Part shown: positions 34,504-43,961 of the stretch, piece after piece
Layout: every line of letters begins with the position of its first letter
How positions within the stretch are numbered: the first letter of the stretch is position 1
DNA from: Verrucomicrobiia bacterium
Lineage (GTDB): Bacteria; Verrucomicrobiota; Verrucomicrobiia; Verrucomicrobiales; Akkermansiaceae
Direction: 5' to 3'
Length of the DNA stretch: 64,000 bases
Assembly (NCBI GenBank): GCA_030432565.1
Contig: JAUIGV010000003.1
Coordinates: 1-64,000, forward strand
Translations under genes and position numbers: made by a program
Notes under the pieces: model-generated
Databases searched by the model: none
Told to the model about the DNA's origin: nothing
What the model saw: only the letters and a program-made list of their open reading frames with translations

Positions 34504-35343
34504 ATGAATAGGCTTCCCCACAGACTGACGCTTCCGCTTCTGACTTCCGTTCTCGTTGTGAACAGCGCTTCGGGAGTTGTCGTCATGTTGTCAGACACCG
34601 AGCTTGCCGGTGCCGAGCTTGAAACCTGGATTCAGGGAGCATTCGCAAATGTCACCGAGATTCGGCATGGTAACTACGCAAATTACAGTGCAGCCACGAC
34701 TCAAGATGCCTTAAATGGGACCGGGGCGTTCGCTGGCAATGGTCCGGCGGAGGTGGTGATTATTGGGCGTACTCTTTCAAGCGCTGCGTATGGAAGCGGA
34801 AATGCCCAAGGATACAATACCCTGACAATTCCAGTGGTTTCACTTACGAGCTATGTCTCTCGCGATTTAGGAGGCCGGCTTGGTTGGCACACCGGGTCAG
34901 CCACTAACGGGCCTCCGACTGCTGGCGCGGAGACAACGGTCACCCCGGTCGGAACCCTTGTGACCGGAGCGTTTCCCGGTTCTTACGATTTCTTTGATTC
35001 CGCTGATGGAAGCTTCAATGGCGCGGCCACCACAACTGCAGACCTCGGCGATGGCCTCACCCTGGCGACCTTTGGGACAGGCGCAGTCCAATCAGCTTAT
35101 TGGCTTGCAGGAGCAGCCCCGGGAAATCCAACGGTTGCCGGAGTGACAACTTTCCCCGGACCGAGACTTCTTTTCAATATCGACAACGACGGCCCCGGGG
35201 GCGATCTGGGTCCAATCACTCCCACCGGTCAGGATGCGTTGAGGAATGCGATCGCGTTCGCAAGTCCCTTGGTGGTCCCCGAGCCCTCAAGCCTCCTCCT
35301 TTCGTTCTTGGGACTGGGCCTTCTGGTTCGCCGCCGGCGATAG
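34504..35343 (+). CDS. PEP-CTERM protein
   Basis: 279 aa from the ATG at 34504 (MNRLPHRLTLPLLTSVLVVN; signal to about SASG). The central domain (VVVMLSDTELAGAELETWIQ, GPAEVVIIGRTLSS, LTIPVVSLTSYVSRDLGGRL) may be a flavodoxin-like or ThuA-like alpha/beta fold but I cannot assign it. The C-terminus is VPEPSSLLLSFLGLGLLV followed by RRRR, an exosortase signal. It is the first gene of the 34.5-46.95 kb region of altered strand composition. Confidence 0.85.
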   Translation: MNRLPHRLTLPLLTSVLVVNSASGVVVMLSDTELAGAELETWIQGAFANVTEIRHGNYANYSAATTQDALNGTGAFAGNGPAEVVIIGRTLSSAAYGSGNAQGYNTLTIPVVSLTSYVSRDLGGRLGWHTGSATNGPPTAGAETTVTPVGTLVTGAFPGSYDFFDSADGSFNGAATTTADLGDGLTLATFGTGAVQSAYWLAGAAPGNPTVAGVTTFPGPRLLFNIDNDGPGGDLGPITPTGQDALRNAIAFASPLVVPEPSSLLLSFLGLGLLVRRRR

Positions 35344-35590
35344 CAGAACGAAAGTTTCCATATTTTGGGACAGTAGTTTTGCTGCGCCTTGCTTCAATTG
35401 GTTGTTTGAGCCGGTTGGAATGTGCTTCTGTTCGGGAGGGACACCATTGTGTGCCTTTTAAGGCGATGAAGCCGGAGGCCTGCCGGGAACGAATTCGGGG
35501 ATAAAAGTGATGTCGTCATTGGGCCACCTCAAGGATTTACGAGGGTTGGACCAAGCAACTGGGTTGAAGCTTGCGAGAGAAAACCAATTT

Positions 35591-35614
35591 TTGATCGGGA
35601 AAGATCAACTTTTT
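35591..35614 (+). terminator. Rho-independent terminator candidate
   Basis: A 6-bp perfect stem with a 6-nt loop (35591-35608) and a following run of six T, on the plus strand. Confidence 0.55.
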
Positions 35615-35642
35615 TGAAATCAGCTTGAAGCGATTTGCGAAT

Positions 35643-35675
35643 GAGAGGGCGAAACAACCCTCTCTTAGATTATTT
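35643..35675 (+). terminator. Terminator or attenuator before the locus B sigma gene
   Basis: A 7-bp perfect GC-rich stem with an 8-nt loop, then a T-rich stretch. It lies immediately upstream of the rightward gene at 35732, so it may attenuate it, or terminate transcription from upstream. Confidence 0.5.
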
Positions 35676-35731
35676 TCCTACCCATCCAATGGCTGAATCT
35701 GCAAGCTAAAGACAGTTCTGGAATTTCATCC

Positions 35732-36688
35732 ATGGATATGTCGAAGGAATCCTTGTCGCCAGATTTTCAGTCGTTTGTGACAGGGGTCTGGAACTCAATG
35801 CTCCAGCGACTGCAGTGTCCGGTTGAGGGAGTCTTGTTACCAATTCAACTGGCCCGAAAAATTGGAGAACCGGTTCTTCACCGGCTTTTGGATCGGGAAG
35901 GGGATAATCCCAGTCAGGCTGATTTTTCGGCAGAGGCGCTGGAAGCCGCGACCATCGAGGCGAAAGAGACGGTGGCGGAAGAAAGGTTTAACTCAAAGGA
36001 CCATGAAAAATTCCGGGATCCCGAAGATAAAAGGTATGACCGGAATTTGAACCTGCCCCATCTTCAGGAAAAGAACGCCTCGGGTCGCTTCCACCATCCG
36101 GAGTGGCATGCTCTCAATCAATTTTTGAAGCGCTTTGCTTCACCACAGTTTCGAAAGAAAAACATCGGGCCTGAAGATGCGGAGGAAATCTACAATACCG
36201 CACTTGCTTCTCTTGCTCAGAAAACAGAAGCCAAGCCCAAGGCCCCGATCGAATTGCTGAGAGTTTTCGAAGAGATTATTCCCAACTTTTGTCGCCTGAT
36301 TTCGCTAAGAAGTATCGACTGGCACCGCCGTCAATTGGCGAAAAAAGCACGCCCTGATTCTCTGGTCAATATCGAGGCCATGACAACGGAGGAAGGTGGG
36401 CAGGTCGAGCTTGCTGATCGGGGCGTAAGCGACCCTGACGAGCCAGTGACCTGGCGTTTCGAGGAGATTTACAGGCAGTGCAAGGAACATCTTTCTGACA
36501 CCGAGTGGGGCCTGATTTTCAAAATCCATGTCGCCCAAACCCACACCATTAAAGACCTGGTTCACGACAAAAAAGAGCTAGCTGATCTCGGCCTCTCTCC
36601 AACCCAATCCCCCTCAACTCTCCGTCGAAGAATTGATGAGATCCTCCAACCGGCTCTTGTCAAACTCGCGGATGCTCTTGAGATCTAA
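35732..36688 (+). CDS. ECF-like sigma factor with long N-terminal extension (locus B)
   Basis: 318 aa, homologous along its length to the 311-aa protein at 4741-5676. The putative sigma region 2 is at about 145-200 (NIGPEDAEEIYNTALASLAQ, then CRLISLRSIDWHRRQLAKK). Region 4 would fall in the last 80 residues (LSDTEWGLIFKIHVAQTHTI ... STLRRRIDEILQPALVK). An uncharacterised N-terminal domain of about 130 residues is shared with locus A. It begins an operon with the single-TM gene 13 bp downstream. Confidence 0.65.
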   Translation: MDMSKESLSPDFQSFVTGVWNSMLQRLQCPVEGVLLPIQLARKIGEPVLHRLLDREGDNPSQADFSAEALEAATIEAKETVAEERFNSKDHEKFRDPEDKRYDRNLNLPHLQEKNASGRFHHPEWHALNQFLKRFASPQFRKKNIGPEDAEEIYNTALASLAQKTEAKPKAPIELLRVFEEIIPNFCRLISLRSIDWHRRQLAKKARPDSLVNIEAMTTEEGGQVELADRGVSDPDEPVTWRFEEIYRQCKEHLSDTEWGLIFKIHVAQTHTIKDLVHDKKELADLGLSPTQSPSTLRRRIDEILQPALVKLADALEI

Positions 36689-36701
36689 CCAGAACACAAT
36701 C

Positions 36702-37262
36702 ATGGAATCCGGAAATGACCCGAGAATCGAGCGACTCAAGGAAGTTCTCTCTGCCTCCTATCCACGGGTGGAAGATCAAGCTGAACTGGAGCCGCTTCCG
36801 CAGAGCGTGATTGATCGATTTCAGCCTGCCGGAAAGGTGAGACCTTCGTTCTTTTTCAGGTTTGCTTCATGGCTGGCACATCCCCTGCCGGCGCTTGGAG
36901 TAGCAGCGATTGCCGTCCTTTGCGCCGTTTTCTTGAATCGGTCCGATCTTCCAAAAGAGGCACCGGGACCGGATATCCGTTCGAAGGCTGACTCCGCGGC
37001 GGTGCCCTCGCTTATTTTGGTCGATGCTCCCGATGAAGTGATGAAAAAGTTCAGGGCTTCCGGCTACTTTCCAGATGAACTTTTGAGCGAGGCTGGTTCA
37101 TACACGCCGGGTGAGGCTCCGGTGGTCGTTTTGGATTGGAATACTCGAACAGTCATCCGGCACCTCCCAGGCAAAGGCACTTACAAAGAAGAAATACCGA
37201 CCGATCACGACGAGCTTCTCGAGCTGGTTCTCACTCTTTACCAAGAAAGTTTTTCCAGATGA
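36702..37262 (+). CDS. Single-TM protein, putative anti-sigma/sensor of locus B
   Basis: 186 aa from the ATG at 36702; a start at 36633 would overlap the sigma gene's coding end. The cytosolic part contains AELEPLPQSVIDRF, one TM lies at about 66-83 (ALGVAAIAVLCAVFLN), and the outside domain (about 95-186) ends LLELVLTLYQESFSR. Its layout matches the 4030-4692 protein of locus A. The TGA overlaps the next ATG (ATGA). I infer regulation of the sigma-like protein upstream by a signal outside the membrane. Confidence 0.62.
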   Translation: MESGNDPRIERLKEVLSASYPRVEDQAELEPLPQSVIDRFQPAGKVRPSFFFRFASWLAHPLPALGVAAIAVLCAVFLNRSDLPKEAPGPDIRSKADSAAVPSLILVDAPDEVMKKFRASGYFPDELLSEAGSYTPGEAPVVVLDWNTRTVIRHLPGKGTYKEEIPTDHDELLELVLTLYQESFSR

Positions 37263-38377
37263 AGATGCTCGCCATTCTCTTCGCCACCGGTCTTTCCCCA
37301 CTGGCCCAAACAGAAGTCCATTGTGCAGGCGACCTTTTGCCGGATCTCATCAGTAATCCCACGCTGGTGAAAGGGCGGGCGAGTTGTTTTCACGAGTTGG
37401 TCAACGGATCGTCTCAACTTAGAATCATCATTGGTGAAGACTCCCACCTCCGCTGGTCCCGCCTTTCGCTTCTTGAGAATGATACCCTGGATTTTCAATT
37501 TGTGGACGGTGCTTCGGCGGTTCTCAATCAACTCGACGGAACTCGGTCCGTCTTGCGCGGCACGATTATGGCTCATGGTGGTCAACTTGGTATCATCTCT
37601 CCAACAGGTGCTATCAGCTTGCAGGACTCAACCCAAATCGAGGCGGATTCTCTCCTTCTGTCTAATCATGCGCTTGACGATCCATCGGCATTTTTGAGGC
37701 AGGAACCCTACCGGCTGACTTCAAACAAGGAGTCCCGGCTCACAGTAAGAGGGAACCTTCTCACCTCCGGCGATCTCATCGTGGCAAGTAGTGGTTTTAT
37801 CACGACCAGTAACGCCCGAGTGACCAGTCGCGGAGGAAATATCGGGCTTGCCGCCGGGAATCAGCTGGAAATCCGTCCGGCTTCTTCGCAACCCGTTCTA
37901 AACCGCTCCACCAATGATTCGGTGATCAGTTTGAATGCGCCTCTTCAGTCACGGAACTCCATTCAAATAGATGCCACAAGCCGCATCGTTCTTGGCAATG
38001 CTCTCTCCACTACCTCTCCAGGGGGAACAATTTTCGTGCGTGTCGACAACGATGGCCTGATCGAGCCCGGTGGCAGTTCGTTTCCGGTCAACGGATTCCT
38101 CAATCTCGCCGGCCCGGTCGACGATAAGGTGACTCCGGTGGAGCCGAATGAAGGAGACAATGCCTCTTCGGCAGCACCATCGATGAGCCAGTTGCCCACT
38201 CTCAAGAAAGGCATTCGGAAAGCCAAATACACAAGTGCCTCGGTTCACGTTCGTTCCGGTCGCAAAACCACGACTACAAAAGCGACTGTGGCCCGGAGAA
38301 AATCGGGATCCTCCACCGGTAAGATCGCCATGCGCTCTTCCTCGTTTTTTGGGCTGCGATCGAGGTCCTCCAAGTGA
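37259..38377 (+). CDS. Short TpsA-like protein with haemagglutinin N-terminal (TPS) domain
   Basis: 372 aa from the ATG at 37259 overlapping the upstream stop. A signal peptide covers about the first 22 residues. The TPS domain runs about 50-145: RWSRLSLLENDTLDF, VLNQLDGTRSVLRGTIMAHG (88-107) and ISPTGAISL match the pattern V-L-N-x-V-x-G-x-x-S-x-I-x-G ... (N/S)-P-x-G of the secretion domain. A beta-helix-like part continues to about 300, then a Pro/Ser linker and a very basic tail (about 330-372, many Lys, Arg, Ser, Thr). Ordinary TpsA proteins exceed 1000 aa. The transporter family is encoded at 2612-4033, not next door. Confidence 0.75.
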   Translation: MKMLAILFATGLSPLAQTEVHCAGDLLPDLISNPTLVKGRASCFHELVNGSSQLRIIIGEDSHLRWSRLSLLENDTLDFQFVDGASAVLNQLDGTRSVLRGTIMAHGGQLGIISPTGAISLQDSTQIEADSLLLSNHALDDPSAFLRQEPYRLTSNKESRLTVRGNLLTSGDLIVASSGFITTSNARVTSRGGNIGLAAGNQLEIRPASSQPVLNRSTNDSVISLNAPLQSRNSIQIDATSRIVLGNALSTTSPGGTIFVRVDNDGLIEPGGSSFPVNGFLNLAGPVDDKVTPVEPNEGDNASSAAPSMSQLPTLKKGIRKAKYTSASVHVRSGRKTTTTKATVARRKSGSSTGKIAMRSSSFFGLRSRSSK

Positions 38378-38379
38378 GC

Positions 38380-40791
38380 TCATCGCATCATTGAAAACCC
38401 TCCGTAGCGCAGGGCCGCCTCATTGACCGCCTCACTGCTTCCCAGTCGTTCCCGCTGCTCCTGCCACAGGGCTTCCTCCGGAGCGACGTCCTTCGCGCGG
38501 TCATAAAATCCCGCCATGAAATCCGGTGTCGTGGAATCCCGGATCTCCCACAAGGTAACCATCACCCGCGAAGCTCCCGCCTTTAGAAATCCTCGATTCA
38601 CGCCGACGACACCTTCGCCCGAGACCATCGCACCAAGTCCCGATTGACAGGATGATACAGTCACTAGCCGGCATCCCTCCAGACTGAGTTTTTCGATTTC
38701 AAAGATCCGTAAAACGCCGTCATCTCCTTCCCCCGGCTTGAGGAGAATCGCGCCTCGTTGCCACTCCTCTTCAAGATCGACGCCCTCACCGGCTTGTCCG
38801 GCCCGTCCCTCAAAAATGCCATGGGTGGCGAGGTGAAGAACTTCGGGAGCCTCTCGCAATGACTTCAGCCGCGCCTCTTTCGCTTCATCATTCTGATAAA
38901 TATCACCTCCAATTTTTGTCAGTTCGGCCTGCACTCCGGGTAAGTCGGAGACTTCGCCCCACCACTGTCCTACACCCTTTGCACGATGGTCTGAGAAGTC
39001 GCTTAGGCCAAAGCAAACTTTCTGCGCTTCACCGAGGGGCTCGCTTTTTGCCAGCGTTCCTCTGGCATTCGCGACGAGGCTAAAACTCTCCAATTCCTCG
39101 CAGAGAAACCGGCCGTCCTCCGATCGCAAGGCGGCCCACGGAATTAATCCCAAGCCACCATCCGGACAAAGGATCACCCTGCGGCTTCCGTCGGGAAGAG
39201 CCGTGGTCAGAGGCTTCCAAAAATCTTGGTAAAGATCCCGTAGGAGCGGCTCCACGTTCATGCCTGTCTTTTTGCGGGCAAGGTCGCCAAGAGCCTTCTG
39301 AAGGAGGACCAGTCGGCCCAGTCGCTTTTCACCGGCCAGTGCAATCCATTTTGGAGTCTCCGCTCCGGCAAGGTAAACCAGCGCCCCGTAAGTCCACGTG
39401 CCTTTGGAGTCGCGGAAGCGTAAAGTGTCGACGAAGATTTCATCGCTTTTCAGGCGATCACGAATGGTTTGCCAGGAGGGATCGGCTCCCTCGTTTCCCT
39501 GTAGAAGCGTCGCCTTATTCCGGATCAACAGGCGCGCCAACCAATCCCATTCCTCCATCGCGACGAGGACTGAAAACGGATCAATCCGCGCGCGAAAATT
39601 CAACCTCGCTCCTTCGTCCGGAGACGAGGTCACCCTTTTCATGAGCTCGGTCACGCGATCCATTCCCTCCTTCAAAAGAAGGCGCGCTTCCGAAAGCCGC
39701 CCCTCATTGGCCAGGCAGAAAATTCTTCCCCAGAGTGCTTCCACCCGGGTTTGGTGCCACTCGCCCGACGCTCCCGATACCGCCTCTACTTTTCGAAAAC
39801 ACTGTTCCGCCTCCGTATACTTTTTGGCATCGCTTAGAAGTGCTCCCAGATTCGCCCAGTAGACCGCCAGGGCCTCATCTTCCTCTCCGTAGTTTTCCTT
39901 GAGGATCGCGATCGCTTCCCGCAGATCTGCTTCCGCATCATCGGTGTTTCCGCTCTCCCGCAGGAGCTCGGCGCGTAGGTTGAGTCGCGCCGCCAAGCGG
40001 GTTCCCCCAACATTTTCATCAAAATCTAAGTCCTTCATTTCCTCAAGCGCGGCTTTGCTTCCACGCAGTCTCAGGATGACCACAAGACGGTTGAATTCGA
40101 GGTCCTCGAGTTCCGGTCCCTTGCCGTAAATCTCTTTTGCGAGACGGATGGCTTCGTCGTAAGCGCGGAGTGCAGAGCCATAATTGCGAACGGTGAGCTC
40201 ATACCTGCCCATTAGCCCCAAACAAAAGACACGGGTTTCACGGGCTTCGTTCCCGGCACTTTCCAGAGCCTGATTGAGTCGTTGACGAGCGCCCTCGTAA
40301 TCCCCCCGGACCAGTGCGAGCATGCCGAGATGTCCCTGGCTCTGTGCCACCAGTTCTCCTCCGTTCTCAACTTGTTCCCGCAGTGCCAGGCCATTTTTTA
40401 AGTGCACCTCCGCTGCGTCGAGCTCGCCCATCGCCTGACATGCTCTCCCCCAGCCGTCTTCGAGGGCCGCCAGGAACTCGGGGGCGTCTTGTGCCGTTTC
40501 CTCCGGAAGACTTTCGATGACCTCTTGATAGAGCTGACCGGCAATCGAAAAATTTCCAGCTTCCTGCTCTCCCCACGCGAGTTGAGCCCGGGTCTCCTGC
40601 CACCTCCACCATGCTTCCTCCTCGGCAAGGCGGAGCGCATTGAGATCCAGCGGAAGTTCCTGAACCTTCGAAGCGGACTCCGCATCGCCTTCTTGCTCTC
40701 CGGCGGTTGGCTTGCACGAGACAAGCAGCCCGATGGCTACTCCACAGATTGCAATTCCAAGCGCCAAAATCGTTTTTCTTCCAATGTCGAT
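38380..40791 (-). CDS. CHAT-domain (caspase-like) lipoprotein with TPR repeats
   Basis: The frame is 795 codons from TTG 40767, but the codons just upstream (40768-40791) read DIGRKTI and supply the positive n-region a lipoprotein signal needs before ALGIAICGVAIGLLVSC; I therefore extend to an ATC at 40791 (ATT at 40785 also possible). Residues about 45-430 are helical TPR-type repeats. The CHAT domain holds His649 (LATHGIF) and Cys707 (SSCQSGLG), numbered from the TTG. CHAT proteases cleave specific proteins, as in TPR-CHAT effectors of CRISPR type III-E. Its stop lies 2 bp from the convergent TPS gene; its start overlaps the subtilase gene end. Confidence 0.88.
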   Translation of the reverse strand: MDIGRKTILALGIAICGVAIGLLVSCKPTAGEQEGDAESASKVQELPLDLNALRLAEEEAWWRWQETRAQLAWGEQEAGNFSIAGQLYQEVIESLPEETAQDAPEFLAALEDGWGRACQAMGELDAAEVHLKNGLALREQVENGGELVAQSQGHLGMLALVRGDYEGARQRLNQALESAGNEARETRVFCLGLMGRYELTVRNYGSALRAYDEAIRLAKEIYGKGPELEDLEFNRLVVILRLRGSKAALEEMKDLDFDENVGGTRLAARLNLRAELLRESGNTDDAEADLREAIAILKENYGEEDEALAVYWANLGALLSDAKKYTEAEQCFRKVEAVSGASGEWHQTRVEALWGRIFCLANEGRLSEARLLLKEGMDRVTELMKRVTSSPDEGARLNFRARIDPFSVLVAMEEWDWLARLLIRNKATLLQGNEGADPSWQTIRDRLKSDEIFVDTLRFRDSKGTWTYGALVYLAGAETPKWIALAGEKRLGRLVLLQKALGDLARKKTGMNVEPLLRDLYQDFWKPLTTALPDGSRRVILCPDGGLGLIPWAALRSEDGRFLCEELESFSLVANARGTLAKSEPLGEAQKVCFGLSDFSDHRAKGVGQWWGEVSDLPGVQAELTKIGGDIYQNDEAKEARLKSLREAPEVLHLATHGIFEGRAGQAGEGVDLEEEWQRGAILLKPGEGDDGVLRIFEIEKLSLEGCRLVTVSSCQSGLGAMVSGEGVVGVNRGFLKAGASRVMVTLWEIRDSTTPDFMAGFYDRAKDVAPEEALWQEQRERLGSSEAVNEAALRYGGFSMMR

Positions 40792-43700
40792 GACGGCACA
40801 GTGAACAACAAAGGCGTCACTCGTCGAGTAAGATCAGCATCCCCGGTGGTCCAATGACCGCCGGTTGGAATGGGGACGGGAGCCCAGGTTTCCAAATCGT
40901 CGGACCACATCAGGGTGACATCGACTTGTAGTCCGCAACCCAACTGAAGGCGTTCGAAAGGAGTCTGCTCCGGTAGGATCCAGGTGGGGAGTTCAAGTTC
41001 CAGTTCCCAGGAGGTTCCAACCCGCGTCATATCAATTTGCAGAGGGACGCTCGAATCCCCATTGACTGGATCGGTGCCGGTCAGGAACTCGACCAGATTG
41101 CCAACCCCGTCGCCGTCGCCGTCATCCTGGAATCCCTCACCGCTCAAACCATGAATCGTCAACCAATCATCAAACCCACAACCTTGGGGAATCGAAGTGT
41201 CCAGTGTGAGCAGGTTGATCTCATCGCTTGTTTGAAAAACGCTGTTGGCGATCATGGCATTCTCCAAAACTTCCGGAGTAACGTCGGGATTGCGACTTAG
41301 AATCGCCGCGGCAACCCCGGCGGCCAGAGCACATGACGCACTCGTTCCCCCAAATGTTTCTCCATTGTTTCCAATCGGAACAGCGACTCCCGGAGCATAG
41401 AGGGTGATCGTTTCGTTGATGCCGCTGGAGTCCGAGCTTTGCTCAACGACCCTTGAGTTCAAGACGCCTCCCTCCACGATTTTTGTGGCACCCATCGTGA
41501 TGATGCCGGCCCGGTTTCCGTATCCGGCGGGGACCGTCATCTCGACCGGAGCACCGGCGGTATTGCCTGCAGAAAGGATGACCGGGATGTTCGCGTCCAA
41601 GGCCTCATCCAGGGCGAGCTCCAGAGTATCGAACTCTGTCAGGGCCACGGAAGAGAGTCCACTACTCGGGATCACAATCAACACGCCTGTTTGCGGACCG
41701 GTGGGAGCTTCGCGTTCATCCAGAACCTTATCGACTGCCAGAAAAATACCATCAGCGATGTAGCTGGGATAGGTGGTGATCAATCCCGTTCCACGGTCCG
41801 GGTAGATGTTGATGTTTTCGAGCTGAAACGGAATTCCCTGGCCTGATCCGAAAGGTTGGAAGGCCATTAAAGCGGTTACTTTTTCCGCGTGGTCGGAATC
41901 GAGGTTCACCACATATTCGCCGTCCTCGGCATTCGCTCCGATGGGAGCTTCCAGTGTTTCCTCCACCCAATCCATTTCCACCGGATGAGATGGATCGAAG
42001 GGAATTTGCGGAGCAAAACGACTACCGCTAAGATCATTAATTCGTCCGGCGGGCAGCCCGGTATCCAGTAGAAAAACCCAGGGCCTTTCGTTTGCTTCGA
42101 CCGCGTCATCCATCCAGAAATGGTAGGAACTTCCCGGCCCGGCGGAAGTATCGCCGTGTTCATTAATCCTGCGCAGGGCCCAGCCTGCCGACTCTTGGAT
42201 TTCGGGCGCGCCGCTGTTCTGCGTGATGATTTGAGGGTCCGGATCGATCGTTAGGCTCTCGTCGCCTTCGATGGCGATCACTTGTTCGTCGGTGAGAAAA
42301 GCCGCTGCGCTAAAGATTCCAAACCGTTCGTGTCTCATCTCCAGATGGACCTGTCCGCCGAGCCCGGTGATCGCGCGCACCAGATCCTTCATCGCGGTCT
42401 CTTCATCGACGGGGTTCAAGGCGCGGACCAGATAGCTGGTCTGCACGGCTTCCGGCCGAAACACGGCCATCGTGATCCCGATACCGTCGTCTCCAAGTGC
42501 AATCTGTTCCTCAACCCCGATTCCCACGACTCCTCCCAACATGGAAAAGTTTCGGAGGTTTTTAAAATCCCAAACCCGTCCGGTCCCATCGATGGAAATC
42601 AGGCCGCCATTTCCGGCAAGCCGCCGATCGACACATTCGATCTCATAGAGTCCGTTCCCGATGATTCCCAGATGGAGATTGCCAACCGGATCGCAAGCCA
42701 GGCGTTGCGCTCGCATTGCCCAGTCTGCAATGTCTGGGTTCGCGATTGCCTTCCCGACCGCGCGGGCCCAGTTGGCAGAGATCTGGTTCCCTGCTTCGTT
42801 CCTTTTTAAATTGGCAACGATGCAATGTTCTTTGGATAAGTCGCCATATTCTTCTTCTTCGAGCCTGGGGAAGCGGGCGCGATCCGAGCCGAGGGTGAAG
42901 GCGACGGAAAGACTACCGTCTGCGTGGGGACATATCGCGCCCCCAAAATCATCAGCGTTCCCACCCAGAACAGTTCCGTTCCACGGTCTCACCAAGTCGG
43001 CTCCGGTATCGGCTGAGTTTGGTCTGATACAATAGATGATGAGGTCTCTCCCTCCCAGCCCTCCGATGTCGGGGTTGACAACTTCGGCGAGGACAAAAAA
43101 GTTTTTGTCTTCGGATCCCTTGCCTTCCATGAGTTGAATTCCCCGCGTTCCCGCGTTGGGGAAAGACCAGGACCATACAAATTGCCCGGCGGCATCATAC
43201 TTGCGGACGGACCAATTTTTATCCAGGTCGGAGCACATCACGAGGACTGATTCATCATCCAGAGATGCGACGGCGGCGGGCTCGTAGCGGGCAGGGGAAG
43301 CCGGGCCCTCAAGCGGAGCAATGAGCGTGGGACGAAATGAAGTCAGGTCCCACTTCATGAGGTAGCCGGTTTTTCCTTGTCGGTCCCAAGGCAGGCGCAA
43401 TTCGCCCGCGCCATTCTGCCCAATTCCGCCAACTTTCACCTCGAAGATTCTGCCATCCGCGCTTCGATCTTCAAGGTCGCCGCAAATCCACAGCGACTCC
43501 TCATTGATGAACGAGGCACTGGTCACTGTGGCGATGGAGTCATCCGTATCACTATTTTCGGGAACTTGATTGACCCCCTGAATGGTGGCGATCTTTTCGT
43601 CCGCCAGTCCCCCGTCATTAACCCCGGTGCTCCATTGGACGGTGCCGTCAAGACCATTCCTTTTGTTGACCACCGCCAGGTACCCTCCGGTTCTGACTCT

Positions 43701-43961
43701 TCCAAAGTTGGCGGTCCCAAAAACCGGGAGTCTGAGATTGTCGCGGGCGGTTCCGAAGAGAAGAAAGGAATTTTGCACTCCCGCGAATGGTTCCGGCCGC
43801 GGTAACCTGATCGCCCCGTTGACCTGGCTGGTGGAAGTTCCAACCGGGACCGGCGTATGAACAAATCTTTCGGCCTCTGTCAGAATCCGGACCGCGTGTG
43901 CCGAAGTGACCATCAGGCATGAGAGAATAATTTGTTTCATAAGATTGGTTTGACGTTTCAT
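40737..43961 (-). CDS. Secreted S8 subtilase with N-terminal propeller-like region
   Basis: 1074 aa from the ATG at 43961 (MKRQTNLMKQIILSCLMVTS; ATG at 43940 also possible) with a signal peptide. Residues about 40-450 look like a WD/PQQ-type propeller (SFINEESLWICGDLEDRSAD, LMKWDLTSFRP). An I9-like segment is at about 530-590. The catalytic triad appears complete: Asp633 (FLLDTG), His691 (SDHAEKVT), Asn800 (SAGN) and Ser874 (GGTSAS). A DGDGDGVGNLVEFLTGTDP dockerin-like stretch and a beta tail end the protein. It precedes the CHAT gene with a short overlap, so both proteases are coproduced. Confidence 0.88.
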   Translation of the reverse strand: MKRQTNLMKQIILSCLMVTSAHAVRILTEAERFVHTPVPVGTSTSQVNGAIRLPRPEPFAGVQNSFLLFGTARDNLRLPVFGTANFGRVRTGGYLAVVNKRNGLDGTVQWSTGVNDGGLADEKIATIQGVNQVPENSDTDDSIATVTSASFINEESLWICGDLEDRSADGRIFEVKVGGIGQNGAGELRLPWDRQGKTGYLMKWDLTSFRPTLIAPLEGPASPARYEPAAVASLDDESVLVMCSDLDKNWSVRKYDAAGQFVWSWSFPNAGTRGIQLMEGKGSEDKNFFVLAEVVNPDIGGLGGRDLIIYCIRPNSADTGADLVRPWNGTVLGGNADDFGGAICPHADGSLSVAFTLGSDRARFPRLEEEEYGDLSKEHCIVANLKRNEAGNQISANWARAVGKAIANPDIADWAMRAQRLACDPVGNLHLGIIGNGLYEIECVDRRLAGNGGLISIDGTGRVWDFKNLRNFSMLGGVVGIGVEEQIALGDDGIGITMAVFRPEAVQTSYLVRALNPVDEETAMKDLVRAITGLGGQVHLEMRHERFGIFSAAAFLTDEQVIAIEGDESLTIDPDPQIITQNSGAPEIQESAGWALRRINEHGDTSAGPGSSYHFWMDDAVEANERPWVFLLDTGLPAGRINDLSGSRFAPQIPFDPSHPVEMDWVEETLEAPIGANAEDGEYVVNLDSDHAEKVTALMAFQPFGSGQGIPFQLENINIYPDRGTGLITTYPSYIADGIFLAVDKVLDEREAPTGPQTGVLIVIPSSGLSSVALTEFDTLELALDEALDANIPVILSAGNTAGAPVEMTVPAGYGNRAGIITMGATKIVEGGVLNSRVVEQSSDSSGINETITLYAPGVAVPIGNNGETFGGTSASCALAAGVAAAILSRNPDVTPEVLENAMIANSVFQTSDEINLLTLDTSIPQGCGFDDWLTIHGLSGEGFQDDGDGDGVGNLVEFLTGTDPVNGDSSVPLQIDMTRVGTSWELELELPTWILPEQTPFERLQLGCGLQVDVTLMWSDDLETWAPVPIPTGGHWTTGDADLTRRVTPLLFTVPSSTLEEKRFWRLELQSVE

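Larger units (their letters stand above)
35344..35731. other. 388-bp intergenic region with two hairpins
   Basis: No credible frame. Two stem-loops are present. TTGATC (35591-35596) pairs with GATCAA (35603-35608), followed by CTTTTTTG, a terminator-like element for the PEP-CTERM transcript. GAGAGGG (35643-35649) pairs with CCCTCTC (35658-35664), followed by TTAGATTATTTT, located 68 bp before the sigma-like gene of locus B; it could terminate a short leader RNA. Confidence 0.5.
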
